Shown here piece by piece: positions 7,502 through 11,316 of a stretch of DNA of 11,316 bases; positions within the stretch are counted from its first letter, which is position 1, and every line of letters begins with the position of its first letter. Under the pieces are notes generated by a model. The model was not told the origin of the DNA. It did not search any database and worked only from the letters and a program-made list of their open reading frames with translations. Source of the DNA: Hydrogenophilales bacterium (GTDB lineage Bacteria > Pseudomonadota > Gammaproteobacteria > Burkholderiales > Thiobacillaceae); assembly GCA_016719465.1 (NCBI GenBank), contig JADJYY010000036.1, positions 1 to 11,316 on the forward strand, read 5' to 3'. The translations under genes were made by a program, and so were the position numbers.

Positions 7502-8615
7502 GAAGCCCGGAGCCCATCGAATACAACCCGAGCATTCCAATCGAAACCTTCGACATCATCGTCACCGACGAAGCCCACCGCTCCATCTACAACCTGTGGG
7601 CGCAGGTGCTGGAATACTTCGACGCCTACCTCGTCGGCCTCACCGCCACGCCCGGCAAGCAGACCTTCGGCTTCTTCCACCAGAACCTGGTGATGGAATA
7701 CAACCACGAAATGGCCGTGGCCGACGGCGTCAACGTCAACTACGACGTCTACCGCATCAAGACCGCCATCACCGAAGCGGGCAGCAAGGTCGAAGCCGGC
7801 TACTACGTGGAAAAGCAGGAGCGCGACACCCGCAAGACCCGCTGGGAAGAACTCGACGACGACTTCGCCTACGACCCCAACCAGCTCGACCGCGATGTCG
7901 TCACCCCCGACCAGATCCGCACCATCGTGCGCACCTTCCGCGACAAACTGTTCAGCGAAATCTTCCCCGGCCGCGGCGAAGTGCCGAAAACGCTCATCTT
8001 CGCCAAGGACGACAACCACGCAGAGAACATCGTCGAAATCCTGCAGAGGAATTCCGGCAAGGGCAACGACTTCGCCCGGAAGATCACCTGGGACGACCGG
8101 CGACACCCCGCAGAACCTCATCAAGGCCTTCCGCAACAGCTACCACCCACGCATCGCCGTCACCGTCGACATGATCGCCACCGGCACCGACATCAAGCCG
8201 GTGGAAATCGTCTTCTTCATGCGCGCCGTCAAATCGCGCGGCTTCTTCGAGCAGATGAAAGGCCGCGGCGTGCGCGTCATCAAGCCCGACGACCTCAGGG
8301 CCGTCACCCCCGACGCCAAGGCCAAGGACCACTTCGTCATCATCGACGCCGTCGGCGTGTGCGAGCAGGACAAGACCGACGCCCGCCCCATGGAGAAAAA
8401 GCCCAGCGTCAGCTTCGAACGCCTGCTGCAAGCCGTCGCCTTCGGCAACACCGAAGACGACGTCATCACCAGCATCGCCGGCCGCCTGGCAAGAATGGAA
8501 CACCGCATCAGCGCCGAAGACGACGCCAGGATTCGAGTAGCAAGCGGCGGCCTCGGCCTCAAAGACCTGGCCCACCAACTCGTCGAATCCCTAAACCCCG
8601 ACCTCGACGCTTTTA

Positions 8616-8655
8616 CTCCCTCCCCCTCGACGGGGGAGGGCAGGGGTGGGGGTGA
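8616..8655. repeat. Palindromic element inside hsdR, copy 1 of a pair
   Basis: CCCTCCCCC (8618-8626) and GGGGGAGGG (8632-8640) form a perfect 9-bp stem with a TCGAC loop, followed by a tail CAGGGGTGGGGGTGAA. It is translated in frame as TPSPSTGEGRGGGE between the helicase part and the C-terminal domain. The same element recurs at 9168-9208. Confidence 0.75.
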
Positions 8656-9167
8656 AACCTCCGCAAACCAAGCCCGCACCACCGCCGCCAAACCCCTCTG
8701 CGACCCCGCCCTGCGCCAGCTCATCCTGGACATCAAAGCCAAAAACGAACTCACCATCGACCACGTCAGCCAGGACCAGGTCATCGAAGCCGGCTTCAGC
8801 CCGGCCGCCCTCGACCGCGCCAAAGGCCTCGTCCAATCCTTCGAGCAATTCATCGCCGACCACAAGGACGAAATCACCGCCCTGCAAATCCTCTACGCCA
8901 AGCCCTACAAACAGCGCCTCACCTTCGAGGCGGTGAAGGAACTCGCCGACGCCATCGAAAAGCCGCCCTACCTGTGGAACGAATCCCAGCTCTGGCAGGC
9001 CTACGCCGCGCTGGAGGCGAGCAAGGTCAAAGGCGCCAGCGGCCGCCGTATCCTCACCGATCTGGTATCGCTCGTGCGCTTCGCCATCCATCAGGACAAC
9101 GAACTCATCCCCTTCCCCGAACGGGTCAACGCCAACTTCAAGGCATGGCTGGCAACCCAACAACAAA

Positions 9168-9208
9168 CCCCCTCCCCCTTGAGGGGGGAGGGCGGGGGTG
9201 GGGGTGAA
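9168..9208. repeat. Palindromic element inside hsdR, copy 2 of a pair
   Basis: CCCTCCCCC (9170-9178) and GGGGGAGGG (9184-9192) have the same arms as copy 1, with loop TTGAG and tail CGGGGGTGGGGGTGAA, one base different from the first copy. It is translated as TPSPLRGEGGGGGE in the same reading phase, between KAWLATQQQ and RFTPEQLKWLEM. Confidence 0.75.
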
Positions 9209-9396
9209 CGCTTCACCCCCGAGCAACTGAAATGGCTGGAAATGATCCGCGACCACATCGCCGCCAACCTCGGCATCGAGCCGGACGACTTCGAATACGC
9301 CCCTTTCGTCCAGGAAGGCGGCCTGGGCAAGGTGTATCAGCTCTTCGGCGCGGAGCTGAACAGCCTCATCGAACAACTGAATGAATCCCTGGCGGC

Positions 9397-9434
9397 TTGA
9401 TGCGAACTTAATTGAGTGCTTAACTAGGTACCTA
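9397..9434 (+). promoter_or_regulatory. Candidate promoter and operator of the toxin-antitoxin pair
   Basis: The end of hsdR and the gap before the antitoxin contain TTGATG (9397-9402), 17 bases, then TGC-TTAACT (9417-9425), a weak extended -10. The perfect palindrome TAGGTACCTA (9425-9434) overlaps the expected start of transcription, as autorepressed antitoxin operators often do. This is inference from position and symmetry only. Confidence 0.35.
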
Positions 9435-9454
9435 AATAGGCATAGGAGCAGGTC

Positions 9455-9727
9455 ATGAATATTGTCCCCGCCCAGGAAATCAAGCGTCGCGGCATCGCCG
9501 CCGTGGATGAAGCCCTGGCCGAAGGCCCAGTGCACATCATCAAGAACAACCGTCCCCAATACGTGGTGCTGACCGAAGAGCGCTACCGCGAACTGATCGA
9601 GTCCCAGGAAGAAGCCGCCCTGGCCCGCATCAAGGCCTCGCTGGAAGATGCCAAGGCCGGCCGCGTCACCCGCCACGACAGCGTCGAAGCCTTGATGCGA
9701 CACCTGGACAGCGAACCGGCGGCATGA
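9455..9727 (+). CDS. Phd/YefM-family antitoxin
   Basis: This 90-residue protein opens with the Phd/YefM DNA-binding fold: MNIVPAQEIKRRGIAAVDEAL, then GPVHIIKNNRPQYVVLTEERYREL. A charged helical C-terminal half (about residues 48-90) probably wraps and blocks the toxin. The normal Phd/YefM length is about 80-95 residues. AGGAG at 9444-9448 sits 6 bases before the ATG. Such antitoxins neutralise the toxin by direct binding and repress their own operon, alone or with the toxin. The gene begins 54 bases after the hsdR stop and the toxin follows after 76 bases holding a palindromic element. That is a longer gap than usual for such pairs, which often overlap. Confidence 0.9.
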   Translation: MNIVPAQEIKRRGIAAVDEALAEGPVHIIKNNRPQYVVLTEERYRELIESQEEAALARIKASLEDAKAGRVTRHDSVEALMRHLDSEPAA

Positions 9728-9760
9728 GCACCCGCGCCCGGCCGCCCGAAGCGGGTGCTC
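9726..9760. repeat. 10-bp perfect inverted repeat at the antitoxin stop
   Basis: GAGCACCCGC (9726-9735) and GCGGGTGCTC (9751-9760) are exact complements across 15 bases. The left arm overlaps the TGA of the antitoxin. It could slow transcription or translation between antitoxin and toxin. No T tract follows. Confidence 0.5.
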
Positions 9761-9796
9761 CCTCCCCCGGGGAGGTGTCGCGCAGCGACCGGAGGG
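9760..9796 (+). repeat. Palindromic element carrying the toxin Shine-Dalgarno
   Basis: CCTCCCC/GGGGAGG (9761-9767, 9769-9775) and GTCGC/GCGAC (9777-9781, 9785-9789) are two adjacent hairpins. GGAGGG (9791-9796) is the toxin ribbon of pairing to the ribosome, 7 bases before its GTG. CCCTCC (9760-9765) can pair either with GGAGGG or, shifted by one base, with GGGGAGG, so two exclusive folds are possible. Confidence 0.55.
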
Positions 9797-9803
9797 CGGT
9801 CAA

Positions 9804-10082
9804 GTGACCTGGACCCTGACCACCACGGCCTTCTTCGACCGCCGTGTCCGCAAGTTCCTGACCAAGCACCCCGACCTCCGGCCCCGCTTCATCGAGACCA
9901 TGGCGCAATTACGCGCCGCCCCCTTCGAACCCAGCCTGCGCCTGCACCCCCTCACAGGCAAACTCCAGGGCATGCAGGCCGTCAGCCTCACCTACAGCTA
10001 CCGCATCACCCTCACCCTGCAAATCACCGAGCACGAAATCCTGCTCATCGACATCGGCAGCCATGACGAGGTGTACGGGTGA
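9804..10082 (+). CDS. RelE/YafQ-like mRNA interferase toxin
   Basis: This 92-residue protein, started by GTG, is of the RelE/ParE superfamily: AFFDRRVRKFLTKHPDLRPRFIETMAQL (two helices), then LRLHPLTGKLQG, LTYSYRITLTL and the ending LLIDIGSHDEVYG. H48 in LHPLTGKLQG, R67 in YRITL and H87 in GSHDEVYG sit where YafQ/RelE-type ribosome-dependent RNases keep catalytic residues, so an active mRNA interferase is likelier than a ParE gyrase poison. GTG is the start because GGAGGG lies 7 bases upstream and the protein then has family length. Its antitoxin is just upstream. The stop TGA overlaps the hsdS GTG as GTGA, so toxin and HsdS translation may be coupled. Confidence 0.9.
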   Translation: MTWTLTTTAFFDRRVRKFLTKHPDLRPRFIETMAQLRAAPFEPSLRLHPLTGKLQGMQAVSLTYSYRITLTLQITEHEILLIDIGSHDEVYG

Positions 10083-11316
10083 GCAAGGTGGAGCCTTCCG
10101 CCGGCACCGACGAGACTGAACTGGAACAGCTCGACGACGAGGCGCTGGCCAAGCTCGTCAGGGAGCGCGCGAACCAGCCGACGATACCGGTTAGCGTGAA
10201 AGACCTCGCAGACCCCGTAGGGTGGGTTAGGCCGGAGGCCGTAACCCGCCAAGAAGCGGTGGGTTACGCTGCGCTAACCCACCCTACGGGCTGGGAAAAA
10301 GTTTGCCTAGTTGATCTAGGCACCCTTTACTGCGGTCAGTCACCATCAACATCAGAAGTGAACACAGCCGGTATTGGTACACCGTATGTCACCGGACCAG
10401 AACATTGGGATGGCCACAAGTTGACGCTCGGAAAGTGGACCACAAATCCAAAGCGTGTCGTTCCAGATGGCTGCATCTTTATTACGGTCAAAGGTGCAGG
10501 CGTTGGAAAGCTATTTATGGGTGTGGCGTCAGCAATTGGACGCGATGTTTATGCATTCAAACCGCATGACAACGTTTCCCCCAGATTTGTAGAGCATGCA
10601 CTTCGCTTCACGGTGCAGGATGTTTTGCGGCCTGCGGTGGGGGACATGCCAGGGATCTCAAAGTCGCACATCCTTGAGCATGAGATCTCGATACCGAGAA
10701 GCCGTGGCGAGCAAGAAAGCATCGTCGCGGAAATCGAAAAACAATTCTCCCGCCTCGACGAAGCTGTCGCCAACCTCAAGCGCGTCAAGGCCAACCTCAA
10801 GCGCTACAAAGCCGCCGTCCTCAAAGCCGCCGTCGAAGGCCGCCTCGTCGAAACCGAAGCCGAACGCGCCCGCCGCGAAGGCCGCAGCTTTGAGACCGGC
10901 GCCCAACTCCTGCAACGCATCCTCGAAACCCGCCGCAGCCAGTGGCAAGGCAAGGGCAAATACAAAGAACCCGCCGCGCCCGACACCACCAACCTGCCCG
11001 AATTGCCGGAGGGGTGGGTTTGGGCGTCTCTGGATCAGATAACCACGCAAATTGCGGATGTTGACCACAAGATGCCGAAGGCATTTGAAGGCGGTATTCC
11101 TTATGTAAGTACCAAGGATTTCACTGGCGACAACGAGATTAACTTTGAAACCACTAAGCGCATATCACCTTCCGATTTCGAGGCTCTCTGCAAGAAGGTG
11201 CGCCCAATTCGTGGTGACATCCTTCTGTCTCGATATGGGACGGTCGGTGAGGTCAGGACTGTGGAGACAGACCTCCCGTTTCAGGCTTCATACAGTGTTG
11301 CGATCTTGAAACCTGT
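10079..11316 (+). CDS. hsdS: Type I restriction specificity subunit HsdS, 3' end outside the window
   Basis: The frame has no stop from GTG 10079 to the window end (412 codons). GAGG at 10068-10071 precedes the GTG by 7 bases, and the GTG overlaps the toxin stop. After an acidic N-terminus (ELEQLDDEALAKLV) comes a translated palindrome (residues about 46-71). Target recognition domain 1 starts at TGWEKVCLVDLGTLYCG. A central conserved helical region follows (about 210-290: GEQESIVAEIEKQFSRLDEAV, LKRYKAAVLKAAVEGRLV, LLQRILETRRSQW). Domain 2 starts at LPEGWVWASLDQI (about 309) and includes GGIPYVSTKDF and RGDILLSRYGTVGEV. HsdS selects the bipartite DNA site for methylation and cleavage; the site cannot be predicted here. 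Domain 1 and the visible part of domain 2 have lower GC than the central region, as is common for exchanged recognition domains. The methylase gene hsdM is not seen. Confidence 0.93.
   Translation, partial: MSKVEPSAGTDETELEQLDDEALAKLVRERANQPTIPVSVKDLADPVGWVRPEAVTRQEAVGYAALTHPTGWEKVCLVDLGTLYCGQSPSTSEVNTAGIGTPYVTGPEHWDGHKLTLGKWTTNPKRVVPDGCIFITVKGAGVGKLFMGVASAIGRDVYAFKPHDNVSPRFVEHALRFTVQDVLRPAVGDMPGISKSHILEHEISIPRSRGEQESIVAEIEKQFSRLDEAVANLKRVKANLKRYKAAVLKAAVEGRLVETEAERARREGRSFETGAQLLQRILETRRSQWQGKGKYKEPAAPDTTNLPELPEGWVWASLDQITTQIADVDHKMPKAFEGGIPYVSTKDFTGDNEINFETTKRISPSDFEALCKKVRPIRGDILLSRYGTVGEVRTVETDLPFQASYSVAILKP
10214..10290. repeat. 77-bp palindromic element inside hsdS
   Basis: CCCGTAGGGTGGGTTAG (10214-10230) and CTAACCCACCCTACGGG (10274-10290) are a perfect 17-bp inverted repeat. 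A nested pair is GTAACCC/GGGTTAC (10241-10247, 10261-10267). It is translated without stops, beginning PVGWVRPEAVTR, and its right edge supplies the TGW that opens recognition domain 1. Sequences of this GTAGGGTGGGTTA type are dispersed in many bacterial genomes. Confidence 0.8.

Larger units (their letters stand above)
6423..9400 (+). pseudogene. hsdR: Type I restriction endonuclease subunit HsdR, three frameshifts
   Basis: Three plus-strand frames join into one HsdR of about 993 residues. The ATG at 6423 gives MVQPEQQARENIDALL. An N-terminal PD-(D/E)xK nuclease follows (GFADYLLYVDG, then VIEAKKEG; Asp 6576, Glu-x-Lys 6618-6626). The helicase motor has Walker A ATGSGKT (7058-7078), DEAH (7567-7578), TATP (about 7642) and QMKGRGVR (8252-8275). 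The C-terminal part ends GGLGKVYQLFGAELNSLIEQLNESL, as in EcoEI-type R subunits. HsdR moves DNA and cuts it away from the site, in complex with HsdM and HsdS. Frame breaks lie near 6670 (AA for AAG before TACACC), near 7174 (ACCTC for ACCCTC) and near 8092 (net +1 or -2). If all three are real, the gene is dead. Perfect motif preservation argues for sequencing errors or very recent decay. Four palindromic insertions lie within it. Confidence 0.92.

Noticed and set aside
8591..9703. Long minus-strand open frame opposite the hsdR C-terminus and antitoxin
   Set aside because: Its protein is rich in Gly, Phe and Val with no family motif. It is the mirror of a GC-rich gene with clear HsdR and Phd motifs on the plus strand.
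6854..10290. A CRISPR array or insertion sequence made of the palindromes
   Set aside because: The repeats are irregularly spaced, of several kinds, lie inside genes, and no transposase or cas gene is present.
10596..11068. Open frames on both strands inside the hsdS region
   Set aside because: They lie within the uninterrupted hsdS frame, whose conserved central region and recognition domains are unmistakable.

Overview
The window is GC-rich and reads like a betaproteobacterial chromosome. The Crp/Fnr regulator, NikR, the DUF58/TgpA pair and the dienelactone hydrolase fit a Rhodocyclales-like host, but that placement is inference from gene content only. Coding density is high. The longest gene-free stretches are about 186 bases (5154-5339 and 6237-6422).

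Left part (1-5153). A Crp/Fnr regulator, cut by the left edge, runs on the plus strand. Converging on it is a minus-strand series, in order of transcription: a zinc-ribbon/Card1-like nuclease (5153-4164), a DUF58 membrane protein (4129-3182), a TgpA-like transglutaminase membrane protein (3185-1189, with one frameshift) and nikR (1175-723). DUF58 and tgpA overlap by 4 bases, and nikR follows tgpA by 13 bases. The nuclease gene has visibly lower GC than its neighbours and occupies the place where a moxR ATPase gene is usual.

Middle (5154-6422). A repeat-rich spacer is followed by a Tat-exported dienelactone hydrolase on the minus strand, then a divergent spacer.

Right part (6423-11316). This is a type I restriction locus on the plus strand: hsdR (three frameshifts), a Phd/YefM antitoxin, a RelE/YafQ-like toxin, and a long open frame for hsdS that overlaps the toxin stop and runs off the right edge. 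hsdM is not in the window and must lie further right or elsewhere. Six GC-rich palindromic elements of about four kinds lie between 6.85 and 10.29 kb. Five are inside hsdR or hsdS without introducing stops, and one supplies the toxin's ribosome binding site.

The points most worth following are the nuclease that has a zinc ribbon where Card1/Can2 enzymes have a CARF domain, and the in-frame palindromic insertions in the restriction genes. Four apparent single-base frame breaks (one in tgpA, three in hsdR) in otherwise well-conserved genes may be sequencing errors rather than gene decay.
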